DNA of 64,000 nucleotides from Mytilus galloprovincialis. Its lineage: Eukaryota > Mollusca > Bivalvia > Mytilida > Mytilidae. The position numbers were made by a program, and so were the translations under genes. This document shows positions 1 to 11,964 of the stretch, piece after piece. The stretch covers positions 74,684,724-74,748,723 of the forward strand of contig NC_134846.1 in assembly GCF_965363235.1 (NCBI RefSeq). The letters run 5' to 3'. Each line of letters opens with the position of its first letter. The first letter of the stretch is position 1. The notes beneath the pieces are model-generated. The model was given only the letters and a program-made list of their open reading frames with translations, was not told the DNA's origin and did not search any database.

Positions 1-1310
1 TTTGACCCCAAAATCCTACACTGTTGGAATTAAAATTACCAAAATCTATCCCAACCCTCCTTATGTGGCCATAGACCTTCTGTTTACCAATACTTAAGTT
101 ATAGAGCAAAAACCAAGAACAATGCTAATTTGGCCCCTTATTCCTAAACTGTTGAGACCAAAATACCCCAAATCAATCCCACCCTTCCTTTCATGGTCAT
201 AAATCTTGTGTCTAAATTTCATATATTTCTATTTTACTTTTACTGAAGTTAGAATGCGAAAACCGAATGTCTTTGGATGAAGACAATGATGCCAACGTGA
301 TACCAATGTACAACCAAAAAGTTTTCAATTTTTGCGGTTGTATAAAAATGATCTCAAATCAAATTTTTAATGGAGTTTGCAACAGTAATTATTCAACTAC
401 TCATTTTAATACATCATAAAGTATTAAAGAGTAAATGTCATACAGTCATGGTGATGATGCCTCCGCTAGCATATAACGTTATAAAGGTACATAAATCAAG
501 AACTGTTAAAGTGAAGCTGCTAAAAATTGAACTTAAACCGAGTTTAGAGGTACCGGTAATAAGCATTGTATACACATTTCACTAAATTTAGTTGAGACAA
601 ACTTGAGAAATTTTTCCATTTGTGAAAGGGGATAACCCTAGAATGATAATCAAAGTGCTTGTAATCACTGAATGGCTATTAAAGACTGCTTAAATTTATC
701 AGTTGGTAGTAAAGTGAATTTTGCATTGTATATTGTATATATAGCATTATTTTAAGTCGATTCAACTTCTATTCTGGACAGAGAAAGATAACTCCAATTT
801 TCAAAGAAGATTTCATAAAGCAATGGTTTTAGGTAATATTAATTAAACAACCATTCTGGACAAAGAAAGATAACTCCAATTTATTGTCTTGAATCTACAA
901 AAATGTTTATTTTGGTCCCTCAATTCCTCTACTGTTTGCCCCATAACCCACAAAATAGACCCCAAACTTCTACTTATGGTATTAAATATTATGGTACAGT
1001 TTCAGAACAATTGAAATACTTATACACAACTTTTTGTACTGACACAAGATTAATGTGTGTATTGGGCACCTTTGGAACCCTTATTCATAAACCTTAGGGA
1101 CTATATATATATAACCGCCCCAAAACAATCCCAAGCTTCCTTTTATGATTATAAATATTATGTTATAATTTTATGGCTTCCTTTTTACTTATACTGAAGT
1201 TATTATCTGGACACCATCCGTCTTGGGAAGACGACGACAGGATACCTACATGTATTTCAACTGCAAAAATTTCTGTGGTTGTATAAAAATTTCAAATATG
1301 TACAATGAAA
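1..1310. repeat. Dispersed repeat block, three diverged copies
   Basis: Three related segments (about 1-130, 131-345 and 900-1310) share the order: a GGCCCCTTATTCC-like start, an ACTGTTG motif, AATCAATCCCA, a CTTCCTTTTATG-like stretch, ACTGAAGTTA, and in two of them an end reading GGTTGTATAAAAAT. The stretch 346-899 is AT-rich and holds no recognisable coding sequence. I know this pattern as a common mussel dispersed repeat. Its class is unknown to me, and the small open frames across it have no coding character. Confidence 0.55.
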
Positions 1311-1339
1311 TATAGTTTTAGAAATTGATAAGCCTAGAT

Positions 1340-2430
1340 AGGCCTTATAATTTTTTCCCCACATAGTTGAAGGACCATTTACACTCAGGACCGAGTCATA
1401 AGTAGACAGTACAGTCTACAGATGTATTAAAACAACCTAGCATCATATGGCTAGTAGTGGGAGTAGCATTCTTGGGTAAATTTGTTCTTTTTTTTTTAAT
1501 AATATGTTTGGTTCAAATCAAAATTGAATGCTTTTATCTCCCTAATACTTACATTGTAAATAGAGGTGATACTACTTTGACAAATCCTTGTACATGAGAG
1601 TTTTCTGTCAAATCTTTATTTCACAAAGAATGAATTGCATAACAATGAACTGAGCTCAAAGCAAAGTACTTTAATAATACACTTAGACAAAGAGCTAAAT
1701 CCAGTGATATACTTTGTACTACAGGTCCTTCATTAACATCCATTGACCAAAACCATATCTCAACAACATTCCATACTACATGGTTGGATTTGGAAGTCCT
1801 GAAAAAGACATGATTTTTTTTAACATATTTTAAGTATATATAAACAGGTTAAAACTTTCTTGTTGTATAATCATTCCGTATCTAGCAACTATCAATTTGC
1901 TTAATGCACATATTGATATATGTTGAGTGTACCTCTGTTGGAAGTAAGAACACACAAACCTCCACCTAGTTTTAGTCAATGGACAAAACATTCATAACTA
2001 TAAAATATTATAGATCTAAGACTTGTCAGTGTCTATTTACCATTGCCACTGAATCAGTGATATATGTATTGTACACATAATTATATACATGCAAGACTAA
2101 AATTATAAAGTACATACATGTTTGTATATAAGACTAAAACTGACATTCAGTCTTTACAACATCTTCATTCCCAAAGTCATTTTCAAATCTGACTTCATGG
2201 TGAAATAAGATTCCATATCTACAACCAATTAAAAGGAAAAATCCCTCTGATAGACTAGCATTTAAATCCGATTTCTAAAATGGAAGCTAGGACACCTTGG
2301 AACTTAGTACTAAAAAATATCGAACAATATATCTGATATATTTCAAATGCATGTACACTTGTACATGAAATAATATAAATCTCTAAAATTCACCATATTG
2401 TTCCCTATTTCATCTTCTGTTAGATACTGT
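1340..2430. other. AT-rich intergenic stretch, nothing recognised
   Basis: I see no coding exon, RNA gene, tandem repeat or inverted repeat here beyond short homopolymers. Confidence 0.4.
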
Positions 2431-2435
2431 ATATC

Positions 2436-2581
2436 CAGTGGCGGATCCAGAAATTTTCTTAAGTGGGGGTCCACTGACTGACCTAAGAGGGGGCTTGCTC
2501 AAGTTATGATTCAGTGATTCCCTATATAAGCAACCAAATTTTTTCCCAAAAAGCAGCCCCCCCCCCCTAAATTCGCCTCTG
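2436..2581. mobile_element. 146 bp short inverted-repeat (MITE-like) element
   Basis: The element begins CAGTGGCGGATCC and ends TTCGCCTCTG, imperfect inverted ends. It is flanked by the direct repeat ATATC at 2431-2435 and 2582-2586, a plausible 5 bp target-site duplication. It contains a CCACTGACTGACCTAAGAG segment and a 13-base C run. A relative lies at 46743-47250, and a short piece starting GGCGGATCCAG lies near 23951. There is no coding capacity, so it would depend on a transposase elsewhere. CAG/CTG ends with a 5 bp duplication resemble the larger element at 58747-60038. Confidence 0.65.
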
Positions 2582-2586
2582 ATATC

Positions 2587-3660
2587 AACCTCTAGATGTC
2601 TTTCAATTACATTCAGTTTAGTGTGGGTTGATCTTTGATTGTTGTACATGTTACAACCAGATTCCCAGCAGGGAGCAACTTTTTAAGACCACAGAGGTTC
2701 AAGCTTAGATTTTGAAATAAGGAGGAAAATGTAACCTTTTCAATTTATAAAACAGGCTCAACATCATTTCTATACATATATAAACATATTCTAAGTTGTG
2801 GACACACCTTCATTAAATATTCTACTTCAATTAGTGGAGGAGATCAAATTTTTTGGGTCTATATATTGTCCTTGATATTGAGGTTATTTTGACACAGCAA
2901 AATATAAAGAAAATGTAAACTATGATCTGGAAATTGACTTCGTTTTCACAAAATAAGCCCACTTAAACTGAACTTTAAATGCAAAAGACCTCTAAATGGC
3001 TAACAGATATTGCTATATAAAAGAATAGTCCATGATTATACATGTACATGACATTAAAGAATTCATGAAATTTACACTGATTCTGTCAGTTGAATGGACT
3101 AGAATGAGATAAGTTATATACATGATAGACATAAAGGTTTTTTCCAACAGTTGTGTTGTAAATTAAATTAGTTGTATTTTATGGTTGATATATTTATGTA
3201 TATACATGTATGTAAATCATTGGCTCTTCAACCAATGATATTTTACAATATCGATTATTTGTTTATTTTTCTATTGTTGGTATTTTTCAGCATACTAAAA
3301 ATTTTTGAACACAACACGAGCGCAAGCTTGATAGGGTGTCCTCACACAGGGTTTTCGCTGGCGGTCGCCATTTTCCCAATTAGCGAAAAAATAATACTTG
3401 TGGCAATAAAAATTCGTCATTTGCTAAAGAATTTGGCGAAAGAAATATATAGAAAGATTTATTTTCCCCCTTCTTGTTTATTTGCTTTTTTTTCAAGTTT
3501 CTCGGACTTTAACTTATCACACAATACTCAGAATTCACCTTGAATGACCTCATTAAGATTTTGACACAAAATCAATTATCAGCTGATTGCAATTTACAGC
3601 TATCGAGAACAAAGGACTAATTAATAAAGGTGTTGATTGAATTGTTTGACAAAATGATAT
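2587..3660. other. No gene recognised; short repeat near 3350-3450
   Basis: The stretch is AT-rich. Around 3345-3450 there is a repeat-like segment with recurring GGCGGTCGCCATTTT and TTGGCGAAAG motifs. A 123-codon open frame over 3172-3543 has no recognisable domain and runs through this repeat, so I do not call it a gene. Confidence 0.35.
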
Positions 3661-3665
3661 GTTGA

Positions 3666-3870
3666 ATGGCTTCCACTAAATGTCACATACAGGAGTTATT
3701 TACCACTTTTCGACTCGCGTGTTTTAAGAACTCTTTTGACGTCTCCTCTACATGTAAAGATAGTTTAGAAAAGAAAGCTGTTGTTGTGACAATAAATGTT
3801 AAAGGCCGCCTTAGGGCAAGAAAAATCTCAGATTTAAAACTTGAATTATCCTTTGACTTTGGTGTAAGTA
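3666..3870 (+). CDS. Possible coding exon, unidentified
   Basis: An open frame of 69 codons ends at a potential splice donor (GGTGTAAGTAATTG at about 3860). Its second half, roughly residues 35-68, is lysine/arginine-rich with the composition of real protein (VVVTINVKGRLRARKISD). No domain is recognised and no partner exons were found nearby. It could equally be a remnant of a repeat-encoded protein. What is seen is the open frame and donor; that it is an exon is inference. Confidence 0.2.
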
Positions 3871-3980
3871 ATTGATCAGGGAGACTACTTTAAAGTCGTT
3901 TGAGTGACACGCGTGTTTCAAGCATAGTTTTACATCTCAACTTTTTCATTTAAGATGGTCAAGATGGTCGTTATGAAGAA

Positions 3981-4002
3981 GGGGGGGTGGGGGTGGGAGT
4001 GG
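3981..4002 (+). other. G-run cluster, potential G-quadruplex
   Basis: Four or more runs of three or more G occur within 22 bases, separated by single T or A bases. This fits the standard G3+N1-7 quadruplex pattern. It stands out in AT-rich surroundings. No gene context explains it. Confidence 0.4.
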
Positions 4003-4009
4003 AATGCAT

Positions 4010-5280
4010 TTTGGCGTCACAATTTCAAATGACATAGGATAACATATGATCTGTCCATATACATGTATGACGGTAGAAATGGGGGTATCTTATTGAAGTA
4101 TTCTTGCCAAATGAAGATTAAACAGTAATTCTTAGACATGACCATAAAAGATGGGGGATAGGACCTTTATGAAGACTCCAGGATCGGGTGTTTTTAAGCT
4201 CGGGATTATCCCCCCTCATAAAATGTACACTTTTTTCCAGAAGATTAAAAAATCAGCTGAATTTGACAAATCACACTATTTGTTTTCCAAAAATAACCGT
4301 AATTGGATGGGGGTTGTGTGTATTCACATTATTTGAACAATTCTCCTTGGGCCGAGAAAAAAAAGATCTGTGTTTCAGGTAACCCGACCGACCCTGGTTT
4401 TTAGCCCCGACCTTAACTTTTATATTGGATCTTTCAAAAAAAAAATAAAAAAAATTATCAACCGACCCTGTTTTTGACACAGGCTTCTGATAAATGACAT
4501 CATATTTTTTCTCTCTTGCTTCCTCTTGCATAGAAAGCCAGTAAAACATTTTATTAATGTCAAAAGGTATTCCAAACAGGTTAAAATCCAAGAAATTTGC
4601 ACAGCAGGTGCTTCAAAAACATTGCAAATGGCCCAAGACCACAATTAATGACCCCACTGTTCGTTGTTCATGAATGTAGTTCCTTTTAATTAGTCATTAG
4701 AGTGTATTTTTCCTGAATTTTTTTTCTTTCCCTTCCCCACTCATTTCTTGGATTTTATTGGGTGGAAATGAAAGATCAGAGGTGAAATAATTTTTTGGAT
4801 GTTGTATTTAAACTGATTTTGATATGGAATTAGTGATTAGGCCAAGTGCAAAAAGGTCATATTTACAGTTTTCGGAACATCTCTTGACTTGCCCATAGGG
4901 GTATGGATGTATATTGGCTAAATTTGTAAAAGTGATTGCTTCAATCTTTCTGAATTTTGGATATATTTTTGGACTAGTGCTATACATAAGACACACAAAA
5001 AATTTGACAAAAGTGCATGGTGCAATTTTTTTAATGATACAAAATGTTCAAAAGAAACGATAGAGAAATTAATTGTGGTCTGTGGCCAAATGGCACACTT
5101 CCGGTTTTTGAAACTAATTAAGGATCCGGACTTGGAAAAAACATGATAAATACTCAATAACTCAAATATGAAATTTTGAATCATCACCAAAAAGTACAGA
5201 TCATGTGACCATCATAAGAAACAAATATATTAAGTTTCATGAAATTTGGATAAGTCGTTCTCAAGTTACGGTGCCACATG
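4010..5280. other. No gene; fragments of dispersed repeats
   Basis: A segment at 4304-4350 (GGATGGGGGTTGTGTGTATT and the following CACATTATTTG) recurs at 7431-7475 and 7702-7740. The 5180-5300 segment (ACCATCATAAGAAAC, TCTCAAGTTACGGTGCC, ACAGACGGACAC) looks like the body of a dispersed repeat that runs into the palindrome at 5319-5364. No coding sequence was recognised. Confidence 0.4.
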
Positions 5281-5318
5281 TTTACGCTGGACAGACGGAC
5301 ACCTGACATTTGTATACC

Positions 5319-5364
5319 TTTATACGTCCCGTCTTTGACGGACGTATAAGACGGGACGTATAAA
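5319..5364. repeat. Perfect 15 bp inverted repeat
   Basis: TTTATACGTCCCGTC at 5319-5333 pairs perfectly with GACGGGACGTATAAA at 5350-5364 across 16 bases. An alternative small stem (CGTC, loop TTT, GACG) overlaps the left arm, so two mutually exclusive folds are possible. It probably marks the end of a dispersed inverted-repeat element. Confidence 0.65.
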
Positions 5365-5369
5365 AAGCA

Positions 5370-7320
5370 GTACTTAGCGTGCATGTTACGCTAGAAACAT
5401 ATTCAAAGAATAAAGTTTTATAACTTCTTAATGTCATATCCAATATTTATCAAAACCTAAAGGGGAGTTACATGTATCTTACTTCCTATATTTTTTCATG
5501 GATGTCAATACACCTAATCGCTATTTATTCCATACCGGATAAATTCTAAAATTACACAACTTTTTCATCCAGTTGAAGCTATCTGGGGGCCGTTGAAACA
5601 ATTCACCATGCATAATACTTTTTAATGAGACCCGTTTTAACTTATTGTAAATACTTTAAACAAAATAATTTTTTACTTCAATTTTAATTTCGAAAAAAAG
5701 TGGATCATACTCTATTAAAGTTTCTTGATGATCGCTTTCTAAAGTTTTTCCTCCCTCAGCTCTCTACAAAAAAAACTCTATTTTCGGCCGCATGACCCAA
5801 ACAGGAAGTTGTACATACAATGTATGACTATTTTTCCCAGATTGGACTAAATAGCGATAATTAAATAAGGTGTAATTTCCGGGATTGTTGAAAACTTGCA
5901 TATTCATCACTATCTGATTTTGTGGTTTTAACGATCCAGACAGACAAATAGCAATAAGATGTTTAGGAAAACATGACCTAAAACCTCCTTCATATAAGAC
6001 AAAAAACATGGGAACTCATACTGAATGGTCAAATGTGTACAATATGAAAATTTGAGTTAAGATGGTAAAATCACAAATCAGCCGTTAATGTAAATGGACC
6101 ATAAGTATGACTGTTGAGCAAATTTAAAGGGAAATGACAGGGAAGGGGCAAATTAGCGTTCAAGGGGAGCAAATGCTGTTTAAATTGGTAAGCGGGTTTT
6201 AAATATAGAGGGAAAGTGGAGTCATCTTTTTAGACTTTAGTTACATGTAAATATAACTTATGTAGACTTACCTTCTAATTCTATAGACTATTAAAAAAAA
6301 ACACACACACAACTCGGAACTATTTGTAATTCACTTGCACTACTGATATGCAAACCTAAAAACAAAAACGAAAATATCTTAAAATAGTGATTGAAAGATT
6401 CATAACACTTTGAAAGGATAATTCAGACACGTGTTACACGGGGAGCATGTTTGTTTACAAATAATAATGTCACGTGATCGCGCACTGACCTCGCATGCTG
6501 CATCGCCATTACAATTCACTAATACATGTACATAACCATTTTCATGCAAACATGCAACGTGAATGTGATTGGTTATCAAATAATACGAAAATAATGCATG
6601 AACCGTTGAAGAAGAAATTATTTCATCAAATAGATTGGATTTTCACTTTCGACACGAATAGGTCGAGTTGACATTCCTGTCATCGGAGATAGTATTGACA
6701 AATGATTGAGATAAATGGGATCAAAACGGACCGCCAAAAAGGTCTAGAGAAGCACATCAGTAGAACCTTAACATAAATAAGTAATACTTACCAAAATTTC
6801 TCTAATTGATAACCTATAGAACTGAAATTTCACAAAAATACCGGTCTCTTCGAGAGAAGCTCTACTGTGATAGTCGACTTTGGTATATTTTTACCCCCTT
6901 ATTGATAGGATTTCAAACTCCTGTGATGTGATCCTGGTTAAGTTGGCGCAAAATAAATATTCTTACTCCTATTGCTTCATGTAAAAAAAAAATTATAAAA
7001 TTAAATTCGACTACAGTTCAGCATAAAAAAAAACGTGAATATGCAAAAGCCAGGTAATATGTTAATGATAAAGTGTGTATAAGTTTTCTTAAACGAAGTT
7101 ACCCGTATAATTACCAAGAATTACATTTGAGCGCAAAGTTCTGTATGTGGTTTGGTTGGTTTATGTAACATTTATAATTTAGGCTGGGATCCTGGCTAAT
7201 CTTGACCTTACGACGCGCAGCTAGATTGGACCGGATGCCAGGCTAATGTAACATCGTAAAACTCAGGGTAACGGAATTTTTTGCGTTGCTATAAGATCAT
7301 TGAGGCCATCTATTTTTATT
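5370..7320. other. AT-rich stretch, nothing recognised
   Basis: I found no coding exon or structured repeat. Only simple homopolymers and a short CA run (about 6299-6310) are visible. Confidence 0.4.
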
Positions 7321-7324
7321 GCGG

Positions 7325-7740
7325 GTTCCACATATTTAAATCGGAATTATAGAAAAAATGGAATGTTGTGAGCAGAATCAAAACAGAAATGATGAATACT
7401 GCAACATTTCCAGCAAAATATAAATAGGATGGAGGATCTGTGTACTCACATTATTTGTAAAACTCTCCTTATTCATGTGAAGCGTGTGCTTTACATCGAG
7501 GCTTATTCTTTACATCGAGGCTTATTATGCTAATCATCGACGCCACAGTACTTCAACCAATCAGACAATGTTTATTTGGGGCATTCGATCGATTTTAACT
7601 CAGATTTTGGAATATTTCAATCGAAATTATAGAAAAATGGAATGTTGTTAGTACATATAAAATAGAAAATGATGAATACTTTTAGCTAAAGATAATTTGG
7701 ATGGGGGTTCTGTGTATTCACATTATTTGCACAACTCTCC
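7325..7740. repeat. Direct duplication (two ~140 bp copies) plus 20 bp tandem
   Basis: Segments 7335-7475 and 7605-7740 share GAATGTTGT, GATGAATACT and TGTGTA(C/T)TCACATTATTTG in the same order, so about 280 bp separates two direct copies. Between them, 7490-7532 holds a 20 bp unit (TTTACATCGAGGCTTATT) twice in tandem. Confidence 0.55.
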
Positions 7741-7744
7741 TTAC

Positions 7745-8590
7745 TGATGCCATATTTTGGAATTTCCGTGACCTAAATGGTTCGCGAAAATTAATATTTT
7801 TATATATAGTATAGTAACAATAACAAGGGAGGATCAAATAAAACACGGAAACTGGAGACATTTTATTATCGCTAAGAAATGTGGAGTATAGAATAAATCT
7901 CGTCTAATTGGACTTTATAATCAGTGCATACAAGGAGAACATGTCGTATTTATGAGTTTGGAAGTAGTTATCGGTAACTACGAGAACTTTTATATCCATC
8001 ACGGATGGTTGACCAAATTTAGCTATTTTTTACGTCCCTTTTGGTTATACATGTGTGATGATGGTAAATAAAAAAAAAATGTTTCGGACGCATCAAAATT
8101 ATATCTGCTTTAATATTTTGCTAGTAAGCATGGTTCTACATATTTACTTTACACATCCCTTTCATTCAAATTTTATGTGCCAGAGCGATCTTGTTGAAGG
8201 TAAAGACACTTTGAACGCATGAAATTTATTAAGTGTATTTTTTCTTTCATTTTATCCATTTCTTGTGTTTTGTATGACAAATGTATACAAGATTTGGATT
8301 CAAGAAATTTATTATGTGTTGGTTGCTTTTTGCTTTTTTACAGCTAATAAATGTACGCCATCAGTTCTCGATAGTTTTCAAAAGAAGTATAGTATGGAGG
8401 ACATGTATCACACTATTAGTGGATGAAAAATAAAGAAAAATTAATTTACACATATTTTATCACTAATTATGACATATTTTTATTTTTTAAAGTAAAAAAT
8501 GTGCAATTTACACTAAAATAAATATGCAAAGTGGAGTTTTGATTTTTTTCCAAATGTCCTGAATGTAAATCAGCTGTTCGTCTCACAAGA
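7745..8590. other. No gene recognised
   Basis: The sequence is AT-rich, and no coding or repeat structure could be supported. Confidence 0.35.
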
Positions 8591-9239
8591 AGTTATGTAA
8601 GTGAGTTACTTGCCACCTTCACAATGAGGGATACAAATTTTGATTTAGTTCTAACAACAGTTACAGGTGAACAGTAGCGTAGATGTGTTCAGTGATCACA
8701 CTTATCACACTGAGCCCAGTTAACAATAGTAAATGAAATGCAATGTCTTAAACAGGGTGGGTATCTTTGATTGCAGACACAACATGGAATGGTTTCCCCG
8801 TCAACATCTGAATCAGTCAGTTCACAGCTGTCCTCGACTATCAGTGACCCATGAACGCCTGAAATAATTACTGATGTTGAAGGTCTTTGACTATCAACTT
8901 GATCAATTTTCTTTTCTAGTTTTGATTTCTTGGCTTTGTCGGTTTTTCTTTTCTTTTTGTTGCTTTCTAAGTAGGTGCAGTTTTTACAGATTTTTTTTCT
9001 CTAAGTTGTCGCTCCTGTACATTCATCTTCAGGTACTGATTTCCCACTTGTAATTTTGGATAATGTTTTCCTATGTTTTGATGGCTTTTTTGTTGGCATT
9101 TGTGACACACGTTAAGTGAAGAATGTGTTTAAGTCTTGTAAGGGGTTGTTATTTTCATGTTCCTGGTTAGCAATTTGGTCCCCTTCAGACAGTGTGTGAA
9201 CAACTGTATTTTCTGGATTAACACGCTAGATACAGAATT

Positions 9240-9565
9240 GTTTGATGTCAAAACTCATCATAGATGCCAGGACTAATTTTTGTATATACGTCAGACGCGC
9301 GTTTCGTCTACAAAAGACTCATCAGTGACGCTCGAATCCAAGTTAAAAAGGCCAAATAAAGTACGAAGTTGAAGAGCATTGAGGACCAAAATTCCTTAAA
9401 AGTTTTGCCAATTCCAGCTAAAGAAATCTATGCCTGAGGTAGAAAACCCTTATTATTTCAAAAATTCTAAATTTAGTAAACAGTTAATTTATAAATATAA
9501 CCATATCAATGATAATTCATGTCAGCACAAAAAGTGCTGACTACTGGGCTGGTGATAATCAGTTC
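9240..9565 (-). mobile_element. Hammerhead retrozyme copy A, intact ribozyme
   Basis: This is a minus-strand copy of the ribozyme-bearing repeat, covering most of the monomer from the internal hairpin (9521-9541) through the ribozyme to about 9245. After the cleavage site it differs from the other copies (GTATATACAAAAATTAG instead of ACTAAATTATAATCC), so it belongs to a second subfamily. It sits between two parts of the pogo-like transposase and so inserted after that transposon. No clear target duplication could be read. Confidence 0.75.
9288..9331 (-). ncRNA. Type I hammerhead ribozyme (copy A)
   Basis: On the minus strand: stem I 5' arm GCGTCA, conserved CTGATGA, stem II GTC/GAC with a 7-base loop, conserved GAAA, a 2 bp stem III (AC/GT) with loop GCGC, cleavage triplet GTC (9296-9294), and stem I 3' arm TGACGT. 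The five bases TGACG pair fully with CGTCA. All core positions are intact, so self-cleavage between 9294 and 9293 is predicted. Confidence 0.8.
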
Positions 9566-10604
9566 TTGTAATACCTCAGAAGGTTTTAGTACTTATTTAG
9601 CAAAAAGCTTGTGGATCAAATTGATGAATAGTAGTATGTTTGAAGGAAGAAAAAAGGTTACTAAGTGATGTTAGGTATGCTTTTAAAGCAAGACTACAAA
9701 TTTCTTATCTTGTGACTACTTGTCCTATATTAGCACGCATATAGCTCTGGCATTCCTAATTGTATTGCATTGGTCCTAAACAGGCAACATCTAAGGCAGA
9801 AGAAAATGACTACAGTATGCAGGTAAAAGTTGTATAATTGTGTGGTTACAGCGGGCCCATTCTAAGAGTTCAATTGAAACATGAGATTCATGGCCATCAT
9901 ATATTACAAAAATTGGATTGTCTGCATTGCAAGATGGAACATATTTAATTCATATATTTTAGGAACAGTTCTGTGTTGGACCAACCTAAATCTTAAGACT
10001 CCGCCATCTGTTTCAGGCATTCCACTGCTAAGTAATTTGCTTAACATTCTTTTACATGAAAACACAAAGAAGGGAGGCATATGTGTACCTAGTGCATTAC
10101 CACCAGCTATTACTGTCACTGTTTGTGATCTCCTGATGTTACTGATTGTATAGTTGCCTTTTTATCTCCTACTACATTACTTGGTTTATGTTCTGTATTG
10201 AAACCTTTTTCGTCAATGTTAAAAAAATCATTGTGGTTTCCTACTTAAATCATATTTATCCAGTAATTTCTTCAACTCTTCAAAATAAATATCAGCTTTT
10301 TCTTTTGTGGCAGACTTCTCTACCTCTAATGCTCCTGGTTTGACTTATTTTATTTCTTCTGACCATCTACTCCTGAAGTTGTAGTTTCTTTTTTGGACGT
10401 TTATGGAGGTAGACGACAAAATCAGAGACCATCATAATAGTTTATGACCTTGAGTAACTATAACCATAAGCTTCATCATCTCAACATGGTCTACCAGTTT
10501 GGCTTCTTCCTCTTGTCTAAACAGTGGATGTCAATGTAGATTTTTCTATCAACTCGACCTCTGAGTGTTGTAAGTTGTACACTTCACAATGGAAGCTCTT
10601 TGAA

Positions 10605-11130
10605 CTGCCATGCCCCTGTAGTATGTTATGCTTATATGAAAGAGCTTGAGTATGATTGCTGATAAATATTTGTTGAGTAGTTTGGGTTATATATGCGTTG
10701 TAGTTGCTATGGCTGTATAACAATTCACTTTTGACTTGGGTTTTCTGGCTGATTGAATCTCTATCTTTGTAGTATAGAGTATGACGTATGAATGTTTGTA
10801 TGACAAAATAAAATAAGCAAGCCAAAACCAGCAAGCTTAAACCTTGCTTAAAACTGTATTTCGTAAGTTAATAGCAGAGTTCTACCACTTGTTCTAAGAT
10901 TTTTCTAATCCAAAGTTTTAATAATAATGGGCTTGAGTGAAGACCGTCTTTCATTATTTTAAAGTCCGTGTAGTATTTTGTTTTTTGACCTGAACATTTT
11001 GTCTGACGTAGGAGATCTCTGTTGAAATTCGGTAAGTAGTACAGGTTTGACTTTTTATTTCTGTCTTGTGTGGTTCGGCTGTTGTTGTTTAGGTCCTTCA
11101 CAGGTTTGATTGTAGATCTTACTCTGAATA
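10605..11130. other. No gene supported
   Basis: Minus-strand open frames of 105 and 77 codons occur here. The last part of the first (near 10600) may belong to the N-terminus of the pogo-like transposase. No independent gene is recognised. Confidence 0.35.
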
Positions 11131-11132
11131 TC

Positions 11133-11684
11133 TAAAGGCAACAGTAGTATACCGCTGTTCAAACTCATAAATCCAAGGACAAAAAACAAAATCGGGGTAA
11201 CAAACTAAAACTGAGGAAAACGCATTAAATATAAGAGGAGAACAACGACACAACACTACAAAGTAACACATACAGAAACGGACCAAGCATCAGAAAAAAT
11301 CCCCAGAGAATAACAAATATAACATCAAAACCAAATATGTGAATTTGGGATAGACAAGTACCGTGACACGTCTTATCGCAATGTGAATTTACACTAAAAA
11401 ATAAGAGAAAACAAACGACGCAACGTTAAAATGTAACACACACAGAAACGACTTATAATATAACAATGGCCATATTCCTGACTTGGTACAGGACATTTTT
11501 AAAAGGAAAAAATGGTGGGTTGAACCTGGTTTTGTGGCATGCCAAACCTCCCTCTTTTATAGCCATGTGAAATATAACATTAAAATGACAACTCAACACC
11601 ACAGGACTACAATATAAATAAATTGGAGAACACAGTCGACAAAGAAACACACAAACAACAGCCAACAAAAGGCAACAAGTTCAA
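11133..11684 (-). repeat. Dispersed repeat, possible 3' flank of the Penelope-like element
   Basis: The outer edge (ACAGTAGTATACCGCTGTTC at 11140) recurs inverted at 40905-40955 and partially at 44122-44142. The segment 11295-11400 (GAATAACAAATATAACAT, GATAGACAAGTACCGTGACA) recurs at 12425-12530, directly downstream of the reverse-transcriptase frame. The 11480-11560 segment (CCTGACTTGGTACAGGACAT on the given strand) is the inverse of 17060-17130. These shared pieces suggest repeat-derived untranslated sequence of one element family. Confidence 0.5.
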
Positions 11685-11960
11685 AATTTTAATACGCCAG
11701 AAGTGCATTTTGTCCACACAAGATCTACTAGTGACGCCCAGATACAAAAGTTTGAAAGCCGAAACAAGCACAAAGTCGAACAGCATCGAGGACCAAAAGA
11801 TCAAAAAAGTTGTGCCAAAAACGGCCAGGATTTTCTGTTAGTTACCAGAACATCCCTATTATTTAGAATAATTTATACTTTTGCAAACAGTAAATTTATA
11901 AAATTATATACAAAAGATGTACATGATAAGACTGAAGTATTAACTAATTACAGGAAACAA
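11685..11960 (-). mobile_element. Hammerhead retrozyme copy B, decayed ribozyme
   Basis: The body (AACAGCATCGAGGACCAAAA, AGTTGTGCCAAAAACGGC) matches copies A and C. On the minus strand the ribozyme region keeps the stem I arms (GCGTCA / TGGCGT) but CTGATGA has become CTAGTAG and the GAAA strand is altered. Cleavage activity is not expected. It lies about 0.9 kb downstream of the Penelope-like reverse-transcriptase frame, on the same strand. Confidence 0.65.
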
Positions 11961-11964
11961 CTGA

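Larger units (their letters stand above)
8595..10600 (-). pseudogene. pogo/Tigger-like (DDE_1) transposase relic
   Basis: Reading the minus strand downward, pieces of one transposase appear in family order. There is an N-terminal helix region with LFRQEEEAKLVDHVEMMK (about 10530-10470). A catalytic-core piece reads YFEELKKLLDKYDLSRKP and, in a shifted frame, NIDEKGFNTEHKPSNVVGDK (10330-10150). It continues VTVIAGGNALGTHMPPFF (about 10119-10060), then LDVACLGPM and SLALKAYLTSLS (9800-9650). A C-terminal cysteine/histidine finger follows (CCVCNQRYPPC, QCDKCDH; about 8800-8690). The PP-F and NA-G context and the terminal finger match DDE_1 transposases of the pogo/Tigger/jerky type, which cut and paste DNA. 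Many frame changes and stops make it non-functional. A hammerhead element interrupts it at 9240-9565. Confidence 0.75.

Noticed and set aside
3172..3543. 123-codon plus-strand open frame with hydrophobic start
   Set aside because: It crosses a dispersed repeat, has no homology I can recall and no splice or promoter support.
10517..10834. 105-codon minus-strand frame as a separate gene
   Set aside because: Only its last 30 residues look protein-like and these fit the start of the neighbouring pogo-like transposase. The rest is AT-rich open sequence.
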